Translations under genes and position numbers: made by a program | The notes under the pieces: model-generated | What the model was told of the DNA's origin: nothing | Seen by the model: the letters and a program-made list of their open reading frames with translations, nothing else | Databases searched by the model: none | Shown: positions 1 to 10,315 of the stretch, piece by piece | How positions within the stretch are numbered: the first letter of the stretch is position 1 | Layout: each line of letters starts with the position of its first letter | DNA from: Takakia lepidozioides | Lineage: Eukaryota > Streptophyta > Takakiopsida > Takakiales > Takakiaceae | Length of the DNA: 64,000 nucleotides | Assembly: GCA_030704615.1 (NCBI GenBank) | Contig: CM060734.1 | Span: forward strand, 38,456,042 to 38,520,041 | Direction: 5' to 3'

Positions 1-1533
1 AGTTCAAACAGTGTGCGTTGACGCACACTGTTTGAGCTGCCAGGTAAGTGATGATTGATCCTCAAATACAAACCCTATGTGGCCGATTTTAAGATGACAA
101 ATGCAATGACATGGTGAGCTCAAACAGTGTGCGTTGACGCACACTGTTTGAGCTGCCAGGTAAGTGATGATTGATCCTCAAATACAAACCCTATGTGGCC
201 GATTTTAAGATGACAAATGCAATGACATGGTGAGCTCAAACAGTGTGCGTTGACGCACACTGTTTGAGCTGCCAGGTAAGTGTTCATTGAACCTCAAATA
301 CAAACCCTATGTGGCCGATTTTTAGATGACAAATGCAATGACATGGTGAACTCAAACAGTGTGTGTTGACGCACACTGTTTGAGCTGCCAGGTAAGTGAT
401 GGTTGATCCTCAAATACAAACCCTAGGTGGCAAATTTTCAGATGACAAATGCAATGACATGGTGAGCTCAAAAAGTGTGCGTTGACGCACACTGTTTGAG
501 CTGCCAGGTAAGTGATGATTGATCCTCAAATACAAACCCTATGTGGCCGATTTTCAGATGACAAATGCAATGACATGGTGAGCTCAAACAGTGTGCGTTG
601 ACGCACACTGTTTGAGCTACCAAGTAAGTGTTCATTGAACCTCAAATACAAACCCTATGTGGCCGATTTTTAGATGACAAATGCAATGACATGGTGAGCT
701 CAAACAGTGTGCGTTGACGCACACTGTTTGAGCTGCCAGGTAAGTGATGATTGATCCTCAAATACAAACCCTATGTGGCAAATTTTCAGATGACAAATGC
801 AATGACATGGTGAGCTCAAAAAGTGTGCGTTGACGCACACTGTTTGAGCTGCCAGGTAAGTGATGATTGATCCTCAAATACAAACCCTATGTGGCCGATT
901 TTCAGATGACAAATGCAATGACATGGTGAGCTCAAACAGTGTGCGTTGACGCACACTGTTTGAGCTACCAGGTAAGTGTTCATTGAACCTCCGAGACATG
1001 CCTTGTATTGTCGAATTTCACTGGGGAAAAATCGTGACAAGGTGTGCTCAAACAATGTGCGGCAGCGCACACCGTTTGAGCTACCAGGTAAGTGATGATT
1101 GATCCTCAAATACAAACCCTATGTGGCCGATTTTCAGAGGACAAATGCTATGATATGGTGAGCTCAAACAGTGTGCGTTGACGCACACTGTTTGAGCTGC
1201 CAGGTAAGTGTTCATTGAACCTCCGAGACATGCCGTGTAATGCCGGGGAAAAACAGAGACAAGGTGTGCTCAAACAGTGTGCGGCAACGCACACTGTTTG
1301 AGCTGCCAGATAAGTGTTCATCGGTCCTCAGAGACATGCCCTATGTGGCTGATTTTCAAATGAAAAACGCAATGATAAGGGTAGCTCAAACAGTGTGCGC
1401 CAACGCACACTGTTTGAGCTGCCAGGTAAGTGATGATTGATCCTCAAATTCATACCCTATGTGGCCGATTTTCAGATGACAAAGGCAATGACAATGTGAG
1501 CTCAAATAGTGTACGTTGACGCACACTGTTTGA
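1..1533. repeat. 116-bp tandem satellite with 38-bp palindromes
   Basis: Fourteen units are visible. Their palindromes start near 3, 119, 235, 351, 467, 583, 699, 815, 931, 1047, 1163, 1269, 1385 and 1501, so the period is 116 bp except for one 106-bp unit. Each unit opens with a near-perfect inverted repeat (arm AGCTCAAACAGTGTGCGT, 2-base centre TG), followed by CCAGGTAAGTG and about 70 bp of AT-richer sequence. Units 3-5 (from about 237) and 6-8 (from about 585) share private variants, so a three-unit, 348-bp higher-order repeat is present. Units from about 985 to 1390 are more divergent. The array runs off the left edge of the window and ends abruptly at a T-rich stretch near 1533. No coding function is supported. 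Confidence 0.95.
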
Positions 1534-1649
1534 TATTTTTTTTTTGTGGTGGATCCCCTTTCGAGAATTGCGGGCTATCAATTCGGGGATTCCGTTGTGA
1601 ATCGAAAGTTTTGGTCAGCGTAGGAAAACATGTCCAGGGAGAGAGATAG

Positions 1650-4415
1650 ACTGGCCCGATTCATTCCAATGCAGGTAGTCTTCCACTGACTGCCACTGCA
1701 GACGACGATGGGTTTGCAGTTGTTCATGAGGATGAGCTGGTTACAGTGTTCCCACTGGAATTGGGTTCTGTGCTTGTTCAAAAAGAGGTGTATGACGAGG
1801 ATGGGAATTTGGAGAAACCATTGGTTGGCGAGTGTGGAAGGAAGTGGAGAGTCCTTCCAGGCACATACCGTGTCCTTGGAAAAGAGAGAAGACAATCAGC
1901 AGGATCAGTCATTACCCCTGGAACTGCAGCATCGGTCGTGCAGCAAAAGGGCACAGTTCATGTGAAACAAGAGGTGAGCACATCCACTACATTCGTGACT
2001 CTTTCGGACTCGTCCTCGGAGGATGTTTCTGAGATTCCTCCGCCAGTGCAGATTACATTCTTGGATGAATCCGAATTGCAAGAGATAACGAGTGTCATTC
2101 CAAAATTGAAAGCCCTCGCAGGGGTGCCTGGGTGCAAGAGCGAGCTGCGTTTTGTTGATTGGGAGTCCCTTCGTGTGCAGCGGGTTCAATACGTGCCAGC
2201 AGAGTTTGATGGGGACATCTTGTTTGAGCTCGACCCTCCCACGTCTTCTAATGGACTGGCTGGGCTTCTGCAGGGCATGGACAAGAAACATGACGGACAC
2301 CCTTGGTGCAGGACAAAAACGTCAAACATCCACAACGACATTGGATTGAAATTTCGAAGGTCGGTTTGCGTTGGGCATTGCAAGTGCCTGAATATATCTT
2401 GCCCTCGCCTGAGAAACAGTGCTCAACCAAACAAAAGTGAGTGGGAAGGTGTGCCCTTGAATCCTTTCACCCCAGGACTTGCCCCTCCCAAGACCAATAC
2501 TTTTGTGTGCAGGTTCTGCAAACTTTCCCCGTCCTGTGTTTCTGTGTGCCACGCTCGTATGTACCAGGTGGCACACCGATGCAAGACAATGACTCGTGCC
2601 TGCATTCATATGGGTGCACACGAGCATCCCGTGTCCAAAGGAAGTTGCAGGATAACGTGGACATCGCTAGAAATCTGCTGAAGCAGGAGTTCCACAATGC
2701 CCCTTGTGCAACACCTTCTGCTATAGCGCTTGCAGCTAGCAAGGCTTTCCTGGAAAAACACATATTGGGTGAAGGGGATTCGACACAACCAATGCTGGAT
2801 GCAGATTCGCTTGCTGCAGTGATGGACCATTTTTCCGTGTTGAGCTCTCCCAATATTCGAAACCAGGTGAATGCACTCAGAGTCGGCACAGGCACTGCTG
2901 GATTCATGGACAACATTATGGACCTCAAACGGAGAAGTCGCTACGAATTCATTCAAAACAGTATCTTCCCTGGCCAGGGCTCATCCAAGGTGTATTTGTT
3001 CAAGATGTCCGCAGTGGGTGAAGGCAGTGGTGTGAGCATTGTCCGCCAAATGCAACCTGGAGGAGATTTGTCTAAATGTTGGTTGATGTTTGATCACTGC
3101 AAACGGGTGAAGGGTTGGACAACCATGGCGTGCCATGTGTATGATCCAGCGTACCAGCGTGTGCTCTCAATAGCAATTTGTGATATGCAGTCGGAGGACA
3201 CTGAATCCCAGATGCTCATGTGGAATTCGCTCCTGGCCGTCATGCAGCGCAATGGAATACAGAACACAAATTTTGCGGGCTTCATGGCTGATAGTGCACA
3301 GGCAAATTTCAATGCAGTGCGGCGCGTGTTTGGTTCGGGGGATCCTAAGGTCCCAATGGAAAATATGGAGCGCACATGCCTCTTCCATTGGAGTCAATCT
3401 TTGGCACGTCATACAAAGCGGTGCATTCGCCCTGACCTTCAGTTGGAGCACAGAAGGCTCTGTCTCAAGTACAAAAATGCCAACTCAATGGGAGAAGCTG
3501 AGAGCACTTACCAAGCAATCCGGGCTTGGTGGTTCTCCTCTGGTGTTGCTACTGGTATCCACCTGAAGGAGTTGGAGGACTGGTTGGTTTTCTGGCACTT
3601 CAGATACAGACAGTGGGGAGCTTTCATGACGACGGTAAGCCTCTTGAATCCCAAAATTAGAAATTTTGCATCGTGCCTCTTCATTTGGGGTTCTTGGATT
3701 GTCGCTTGCAAAACCTCTTCCATTTCCTTTCCTTCCTCACATTTCCATGCAATGCCTCATGCAGGACATGTCCTTGGAGGACTTGGCCGACATGTCATCT
3801 TGTAATTTGGCGGAGACTGTTCATAACGCCTGGATGCAGCAATCTACCAAAGCAGGTCGTGACTTGTATGTGGCCACTGCTGATGACATGGTGCGGGCAC
3901 TTACACAACAAACCAGGTACCACAATTTTCTGATGGGACGGGGTGGAGGCAAGGGCCCCGGTACGACTTTGTTGATGCTAAGGGCTGCGAGTAGGTCCGG
4001 AGACCCATCCAAGATGGCCAGAGCTCTGAACAGGTGCACTGAAGGCTCCCCTTTGCAATCCAGGCTCCCTCATTTGGAAGGCAAGGAAAGATTTGGATCA
4101 TGCAAAAGGAAATTGAACACTCTTCCAGGTTCAGATGGAGATTCCCATCGCCCAGACAGGGTCAATTTCTCTGTGCCAAAGGTGTCTCCAGTGCAGACTA
4201 AGTCGTGTGCCGGCCCTTTCCCAGGTGGGTCCTCCTCCTGTGGAGCAGGTGCAGAACATGCAAGCACAGCAGCAGGAATCCCATTGGAGGAGGTGGTGGC
4301 CATGGTGCAGGAATCTGATTGCATTGATAGTGAGTGGCATATAGAACGCACCCCACCAGGATCTAGAGTTGCTTGCATGGCAATTCGGACCCCCTCTTTT
4401 AAGAAATGCAAATAA
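1650..4415 (+). pseudogene. MULE-like transposase gene, frameshifted, one intron
   Basis: The open frame runs from about 1650 (after a stop at 1647) to about 2654, then continues one frame over to 3634. A 130-bp intron (3635-3764, ACG|GTAAGC to TGCAG|GAC, phase 0) leads to exon 2, which ends at the TAA at 4413-4415. The N-terminal part has an acidic stretch (TLSDSSSEDVSE). A Cys/His-rich segment at about 2300-2650 (CVGHCKC, CRFCK, HMGAHEH) resembles the WRKY/GCM1-type zinc domain found in some Mutator-like transposases. The core has MFDHC, MADSAQAN and CLFHW, spaced like the D-D-H region of MULE transposases. The frame change near 2640-2655 is one base and no intron fits it, so this copy is probably dead. 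The usual C-terminal SWIM zinc finger is not evident; the protein stops shortly after SEWHIERTPPGSRV. No start codon can be fixed and no terminal inverted repeats were found. Family assignment is from motif reading. Confidence 0.7.
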
Positions 4416-4463
4416 AAAATATGCATAGGCTCCAGGGGGACTCCAGCTCCAACATTCACAGGG

Positions 4464-4889
4464 TTGTTCCGACCTTATCATAGTGGGGAGTCAAAGGACC
4501 ACAAGTTCCGGTTCTACCCAGACGATATGGCACGATGCGTCAAGGGAACAGTTCGTCCTTCGGTGATAATGAAACCCCCTCCCCCCGCAATTTGGCCTGT
4601 GAAACTTGGGACGTCGCTGTCAACAACTGAGATAAGCATGCTGGAGGAGGGAGGGTTTTGTCTTGCACGATCCCGAGTGGTGCCCTTGTGCACTGTCGGC
4701 ACAGATGTGCCACAATCTCCGGCAATGCCTCCACCCGGTGCCGACTCCCACCCAACAAAAAGAGATGGAAAAACAGTGCGCCGTGTCGCTTCGGGTGCAG
4801 ATCACGAATGCAAGATGGAATCGGCTAGAATTTTGCAGGCTCGGGTGGCTCCTGTTCTTTTCATCATAAGAATCATTTTCAGCATCTAA
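4464..4889 (+). other. Protein-like stretch, possibly the MULE 3' part
   Basis: An open frame with a protein-like composition follows the transposase stop by about 50 bp, in the same direction. An AG acceptor (ATTCACAG) lies at 4452-4459. Segments such as HKFRFYPDDMARCVKG and MLEEGGFCL look coding, but I cannot match them to a domain. The likely reading is a further exon or displaced 3' part of the transposon ORF; chance is the alternative. Confidence 0.3.
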
Positions 4890-5023
4890 GCTCACAAATT
4901 TATATGGAAAGAAAACAGTAGTTGAATTGATCATTTTGTAGGCTGTTGCAGGGGACAGCAGAGAATAATTCCAAAGTTGTCTATCAACATTGGGTACTAA
5001 CCCTATCACCTTCTATGTAGTTG

Positions 5024-5830
5024 CTACAACTGAGCATCCCACATGAGGCCAGGTCCACTATCTCGGAAAGCATGCGATCCTGGGAAGCTGAGCAGTGCAG
5101 GTAATGCTGCTCGTGGTTGACCCACCCTGTTGACCACTGCCAAAGGCGAACGGTCATCGTGTCTCATACGCTGAGACTGCCTCCCTGTGTCCAAAATGCT
5201 ATCTACTGTGAGGTGTGCTGGCCGCTGCACCCCATCAAATGCACGCTTGAGCAATGCGGGTGACATCAAGCTAGTTCACCATAGCCGTGGACGATGAGCC
5301 CGTGACCCCATTGTAGCTGCATCTAGCAACACTGTTGACCTAAGCCACGACCGGACTTGATGCACACTGGCCATCACCCTAGCCCGAGAATCGCCCATCA
5401 GTGGCACATTCTCCAAGATGTATGCTGGAGATACAGCTTGATGAAGCTGCAAGTGACGCAAAACCCGCACCATCTCCCAAAACAGACCCGACCTCGAGTC
5501 TCGCAATCTATTGCCATGCCCGGCTGATGAATGCCCTTGGCAGGGCCAACCTGCCACTACCAAATCAATGGAGCCAACCCGCTCCAAATCCTGCGCCCCC
5601 AGCAACGAAATGTCTGCTGGCAAGGCCTGTTGATATCCACGAACTGCAGACACCGACAACAACTCAGGGTATTGCTGCACCAACTGAGCAACATGGCGAA
5701 GTGAAACGCGTCGTGCAGTCTCATCCCTCTCTACATACAGGTAACACCGAACTTGTACACCTGCCTGTAACACAACAGCCAATCTGGTGCTGATCCCGCC
5801 TACGCGATCAAAAACCTGCCACGTCAGCGT
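5024..5830 (-). pseudogene. Cytosine-C5 DNA methyltransferase, broken, retroelement type
   Basis: Read on the minus strand, this is a C5-cytosine methyltransferase domain. Near 5770-5815 there is a motif I-like FDRVGGIST. Then come LYVERDETARR, the catalytic motif IV AGWPCQGHS (Cys codon near 5540), motif VI ILENV and a motif VIII-like GSRAHRPRLW. The frame is broken by TGA at 5276-5278, where the family normally has a second Trp. It stays open in the same frame through the target-recognition part (RVGQPRAALPALLSFPGSHAF) to TAG at 5024-5026. Both stops are explained by a single transition (TGG to TGA, CAG to TAG). The enzyme would transfer a methyl group from SAM to cytosine. Compact solitary domains of this kind have been reported in retrotransposons of some eukaryotes; the host element is not visible here. 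The 5' end is missing. The domain call is strong, the element origin is inference. Confidence 0.8.
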
Positions 5831-6225
5831 GATACGTACGGCAGTGCATTACGGCCGCGCACAGGGCAGAGTCGGCCAACGCGGCCCATTCTCTAGTACG
5901 GGAGCTCGAAAATGGCATTCATAGTCCACGAGCCAGCGGTCACAAGATTGGCGTGCACCATGATCGTGATTGCATGTCATTACCATTGTCGGTAATTTTT
6001 CTTCAGGTGTCAGCTGGGGAGCATTTGTGGCTCATGTTTCTCGTGCAAACTAATGCATCGTTTCTCATTGCTGATGGTCTTGTGCCCGAAGGACGTGCAT
6101 TATGAATGTAATCTGGAGAGTGTAAGAAAATCTCAACCGTCCATAAAATAAGTGATCGAATTGGAAGGGTCCGCCACCCTTCTTCCTTATGCGGTTGAGG
6201 GTCTTGTACCCGGCCCAGAGAAGAT
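5831..6225. other. No gene seen
   Basis: I see no convincing coding sequence here. The segment separates the methyltransferase relic from the upstream repeats of the polyphenol oxidase gene. Confidence 0.5.
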
Positions 6226-6540
6226 TGCAGAGCTTTAGCCACAATCGTGATACATATATGTTTGTTGTAGTTTAATACCCATAGTGCCTAGGACTTCATG
6301 ACTGTGGCTAGAGCTCTGCAATCTGATGTACAGCATGCAGGGGAGCTCTAGCCCCACTGCCCAGTCATGCCTGCAGATGATGATATCTGTTTGCTGTAGT
6401 TAATAGTTGATACTATCCTCCATGCCTCGGACTTCATGACTGTGGCTTAGAGCTCTGCAATCTGATGTACAGCTTGCAGAGCTGTAGCCACAGTCATGCA
6501 GATGATGATCTCTGTTTGCTGCAGTTTATAATACCCTCAG
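6226..6540. repeat. Promoter-proximal repeats with foldback hairpins
   Basis: Three imperfect copies of a block of about 130-138 bp lie here. Each joins GCAGAGCT-TAGCCACA, a TTTGTTG/CAGTTTA segment and GGACTTCATG; the last motif is at 6291, 6429 and, in part, 6589. The second copy forms a hairpin: 6435-6460 pairs with 6474-6498 (arms of about 25 bp, loop of about 13). The first copy has a poorer foldback between about 6296 and 6375. The block lies 250-550 bp upstream of the polyphenol oxidase start, so it may be part of its promoter, or it may be a small foldback element. Confidence 0.7.
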
Positions 6541-6566
6541 GAGTCAGCAAGAGCAGCGTGCTGTAG

Positions 6567-6574
6567 TATATAGA
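6567..6574 (+). promoter_or_regulatory. Possible TATA box of the polyphenol oxidase gene
   Basis: TATATAGA lies 209 bp upstream of the ATG at 6783 and before a pyrimidine-rich stretch. Position and sequence fit a plant core promoter. There is no transcript evidence. Confidence 0.45.
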
Positions 6575-6782
6575 GCACTATTTCTCCTCGGACTTCAGCT
6601 CGGAATTCACATTTTCGTTCACCGGTGAGCGCGATATCGCGGGATGGTGTAACGAGCAGTGGAGAGCTGTGAGTGACAGTGGGAGGGACTGCAAACAGTT
6701 GGAAGTATTGCGGGGATGGAGACGGAGAGGGAGAGCCTGGTAGATTGATCTGGTTTGAGCTCTCGCGTTTGAAAGAGGCAAA

Positions 6783-9159
6783 ATGGCAGGGGCTGCTGCT
6801 ATTGCTTCTGCGTCAGTGGGGGGTGCCACACAGGCCGGTCTTGTCACTCCCACGTTGCCCGCTCAGGGAAGCTGCAGTCCTGTAAGCGATCTTTCGCAAG
6901 AAATCTTCTTCCTGCCTCTCTGTTTGTTAAGCCCTTTCAGCGCTCTGCTGTGAATGGACGACAGCGTTCCCCCATCAGATCAATGTCCCCTACTTCGGCA
7001 AGTGGGGAGGACCCTGTGGACAACCTGCAGGGAGCTCGGGAGGAGCCATCACCCTTGGTTCTCGAAAGGCGTGAGCTGCTTGCCGCAGGTTGTACTCACT
7101 CGTGCATGAGCTGCAGGTGAACATTATGTACTAGCTGTTCCTATTTGATGATAAAAGTTTACTAGTTCTCATCGTATCTTCCCCTTCGGCAGGTATGGCA
7201 GGTATTTCGCTGCTCAGTCCGGGCTCTGTCCTTGCTGCCCCCATCAAGGCTCCAGTTCCAGTTCTCACAAAGTGTGTGGCCGCCACTGTCGAAATAAAGG
7301 ACCCGGTCGATCCAGAGAAGACGAACGTTTGGAAATTGAAATGTTGCCCACCTAATTATGCGAATGCCAAAGTTACTGACTTTAAGTTGCCCGATTCTCC
7401 GCCTGAGCGTGTCCGAGTTCCTGCCCACTCAGTCTCCGAGGCGTACAAAGACAAGTACAACAAGGCCTACGCTGCGATGCGAGCCCTCGATGACGATGAC
7501 CCTCGTAGCTTGACAGCTCAAGCCAAAGTACACTGTGCGTACTGCAATGGAGCTTACGTACAGGTGGTAAACCATACTGGATTGAGGAATTCTTCATTGC
7601 GTGCTCTCGTAACCAGCATAGAAGCATATCATCGAAGAACGCATAGTCATCTTTTGATTTCAAGGTGCTTGCAGAATTGTGCATGCGCTTTCCCCCGTTA
7701 GATTGTCAGCTTGGACTAATTAGTCTATGCTTTTGCCTCCAAATGTTTGCTGAGCTGTAGGAGGGTGAGGAGCTTCAAATCCATGATAGCTGGCTCTTCT
7801 TCCCATTTCATCGCTGGTACCTCTACTTCCACGAAAAAATTCTGGGATCGCTCATTGGCGATCCCACATTTGCCCTTCCATTCTGGAATTGGGACAACCA
7901 AGTGGACGAAAAGGCCACCCTATTTCCTGCTCTTTTGAACGGGCAAGGGACTGCAGCGTGGGATGATCTCCGCAACCCCGACACCCTGAAACTTCCGTCC
8001 TTACTGGTTTTGAATTGCAGCGGGACCCCCGAAGACATTAAAAAGACGAATCTGAGCGCAATGCATCAGTCTGTGGTGAGGAGTGGTTCTTGGCAGACTT
8101 TCATGGGAAAACCTTACTATTTGGTAGATTCGAACCCTACCTGGAAAGCTGGCTACACAAGCTCGCTGGAGAGCGGACCACATACCGCTATTCACGTATG
8201 GATAGGTAAACCTGGCACGCCTTACGGCCAGGACTTGGGCAACTTCTCCTCAGCTGGCAACGATCCAGCATTCTACTCTCATCACTCCAATGTTGACCGC
8301 CTGTGGGATGTATGGCGGGGGCTTTCTCGCCGTCATACAAATCCCACCGACCGAGACTTCTTGGATACTGAATTTGTGTTTTATGACGAGAATAAAAATC
8401 TTATGAAAGTCAGGGTGGAAGATAGCTTAGACTCCGATAAGCTCGGCACCGTGTACAAAAATGTGGACGATTCCGATGATGCCTGCATATACTTCGCACC
8501 TAGCGCCACGCTCCAAACTTGCTGCCAATGGTTTCTCGACGGCAAGGGCGAGGATGCCGCTGCGGGTTCTGTTGCTTCCGCTGATGAAATCGTCGAGTTG
8601 GGCCCTGCAGAGCGGAACACGGAGACGACGAGTCTTAAAGGGAAGCCTTTCACGGTACATGTTGCTCGAGCTTTGCACCCTCCAGCAGAGCTTCGACAGG
8701 AATATGAGGCGGGAGAACTGCAGGAAGTATTGTTGCTGCAAGGGGTGGAAATGCCAGCTAACAAAGTGAGAACCTCCAACTCCCGGAAATACAGTAGTTT
8801 TTATTTCTGCAAAGAAAGAGAGTATGAAATCTGCAATGTATAATGTTTTGTAAGCAAGTGGGTAACTGTTTGTGCAGAACGTACACTTCGACGTGTTCGT
8901 AGATTACCCCGAAGCAGATGAGAACTCCCCTATATATGTTGCCGAGTACGTGGGGGGATCGTTCCAAAGCCTTCCTCACGTTGGAGCGCATGAGCATGGT
9001 TCAGATTCTCATGTTGCCAATGCCAGTTTCGGCATTGATAATACTCTCAAGCTCCTCAATCTCACCGCCGCAACCGATATCCTTGTGACAGTTGTACCTA
9101 GGGGCACTCCGGAAGAAAAGGATATTTTTATTCGAGGTATTACTATCCTGTACATGTAG
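6783..9159 (+). CDS. PPO: Polyphenol oxidase (catechol oxidase/tyrosinase), frameshift in transit peptide
   Basis: Four exons: 6783-7088, 7193-7563, 7761-8765 and 8878-9159 (stop TAG). All three introns are GT-AG and join in phase. The product is a binuclear-copper oxidase that converts o-diphenols to quinones in the thylakoid lumen. Copper site A is VHCAYCNGAY (with the thioether Cys) plus QIHDSWLFFPFHRWY. Copper site B is HTAIHVW plus FYSHHSNVDRLWDVW. The C-terminal plant domains follow: DWL-like (DRDFLDTEFVFYDE) and KFDV-like (FDVFVDYPE). The exon 1/2 junction encodes a twin-arginine lumen signal: RRELLAAG, a hydrophobic run, then VLAAP. The ATG at 6783 opens a Ser/Ala-rich transit peptide, but one base is missing near 6866-6870 (CAGGGAAG). 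Downstream reading needs the next frame, so joining requires one extra base (654 aa). This is either an inactivating mutation, an assembly error in a G run, or a sign that translation starts at a later ATG (SMSPTSASG near 7000). Confidence 0.93.
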
Positions 9160-9936
9160 AAGGATAAAAAGGAAAATGCCAACTGATCCGGACTGTCGAG
9201 CGGCACTGAAAGAGTTGGGAGAAAGGAGATGGGCTGTTAATTTATCACTTCTACTCTGTGCAGAGTAGTGTGGATCGATGCCTTTCTCTGCATACATGCA
9301 TGTAGACCTCAAGGCTGGCAACTGCAAGGTGGTGAGATCATAATTCTTTTGTTGGTTCTGACCAGAGAGGTTTACTGCTTCAATGGAGGCACCTGTTTAG
9401 TGATCGTACAATCACCTGGCCTTAAAATCTTTGCCTAAAACACCCACAAATACTGGATATATAATTCAAAGGTGGATCCGATTGTTGATTGTACATGGTG
9501 GAATGGTCAACTAGAGTGTGAAAACTTGATGTTGTGGAGTGGAAGTTCCTTGGCAATTAGAAACAGAATCCTTTACAAAACAGTAAACGGTCTGTGGGGA
9601 GGCCATCACCGTGATCCTCTCGGACTAAGAGTATTATTTATAATTTCTCAGGTCTTCGGTCTCCACCTTAAGAGTTTGAGTTAAAGTCTGTAACGTCAAG
9701 CTTAAGTATTGGTCCCCACAACATCTACCAACTAATCTACAGCTTCGCACAGGGATGTCTCAAACATTAATATGCATGCAGAGACGATTGCTCTCGAGCA
9801 ACCATGAAAGCCAAATGCACTCAAATTCATCCTCTTCGACTAGTGTGAAGATAGGCAGTTCCGCCACAGCTTTATGCTTAAACAGGAACCAGGTTTGAAT
9901 CAGGAAGAGAGGGAGGCTCTTGTTTTCAAACAATGT
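9160..9936. other. 3' flank of polyphenol oxidase; no gene seen
   Basis: This holds the 3' flank of the oxidase gene. I looked on the minus strand for a second carboxylesterase exon (the LAPEHR-type continuation expected after the exon at 9937) and saw none. Confidence 0.5.
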
Positions 9937-10315
9937 TTACCTGTAGTTTACAGAGACAACAATAACCCCTGCTTCCATAGCCAACCTGGTGCAAAACTCG
10001 TGGTAAAATCTGGTAGCCGGGCTCCACACAACGAACCCACCTCCATGAAAGTAAAAGACTACTGGCAACTTCTGGGAGCGGCTAACGCTCTCTGGAACAA
10101 AAATTCGTACCCACACTCCTGCTGCTTCATCCACCGCAGCATCCATGGAGGCAACCCCCTCCCTCAAACACTGCATTCGCATGCACGTCAGGCGGCTGAA
10201 CTCCTGCTCTGTCAACTCTACCATTTCCACAGATAATCAATCCAGGGACTCCGTGATCAGTCTCTGTCAGGTCTGAGCTTGTGTGGGCCATTTCAGCTCC
10301 TTGCATGTCCAGCAT
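9937..10315 (-). pseudogene. CXE/GID1-like carboxylesterase, exon 1 only, frameshifted
   Basis: This is the N-terminal half of a plant alpha/beta-hydrolase of the CXE family, related to the gibberellin receptor GID1. It shows GVWVRIFVPES, KLPVVFYFHGGGFVVW (the HGGG oxyanion hole) and VIVVSVNYR, followed by a splice donor AG|GTAAAC at 9936. This is the position where such genes usually have their single intron. The N-terminal frame (PGLIICGNGRVDRAG, PPDVHANAVFEGG) is one frame away from the rest. The shift is at a run of five G (about 10153-10158), consistent with one inserted base. Possible starts are the ATGs at 10315 and 10291. No second exon with the catalytic Ser, Asp and His follows toward lower coordinates, where the polyphenol oxidase gene sits. 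It is therefore a gene fragment. Confidence 0.8.

Noticed and set aside
816-1440. Open frames inside the satellite (minus 816-1115, plus 1240-1440)
   Set aside because: They are translations of the tandem repeat and change with each unit variant.
1-1533. CRISPR-like array: palindromic repeats at regular spacing
   Set aside because: The sequence between palindromes is itself repeated, not unique spacers, and the window is eukaryotic. It is a satellite.
2630-2665. A 20-base intron (GT...TTGCAG) that would restore the transposase frame
   Set aside because: Far shorter than functional plant introns; a one-base indel is the simpler reading.
8001-8779. Antisense frames within the polyphenol oxidase exons
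   Set aside because: Shadows of a well-supported sense gene with conserved copper sites.
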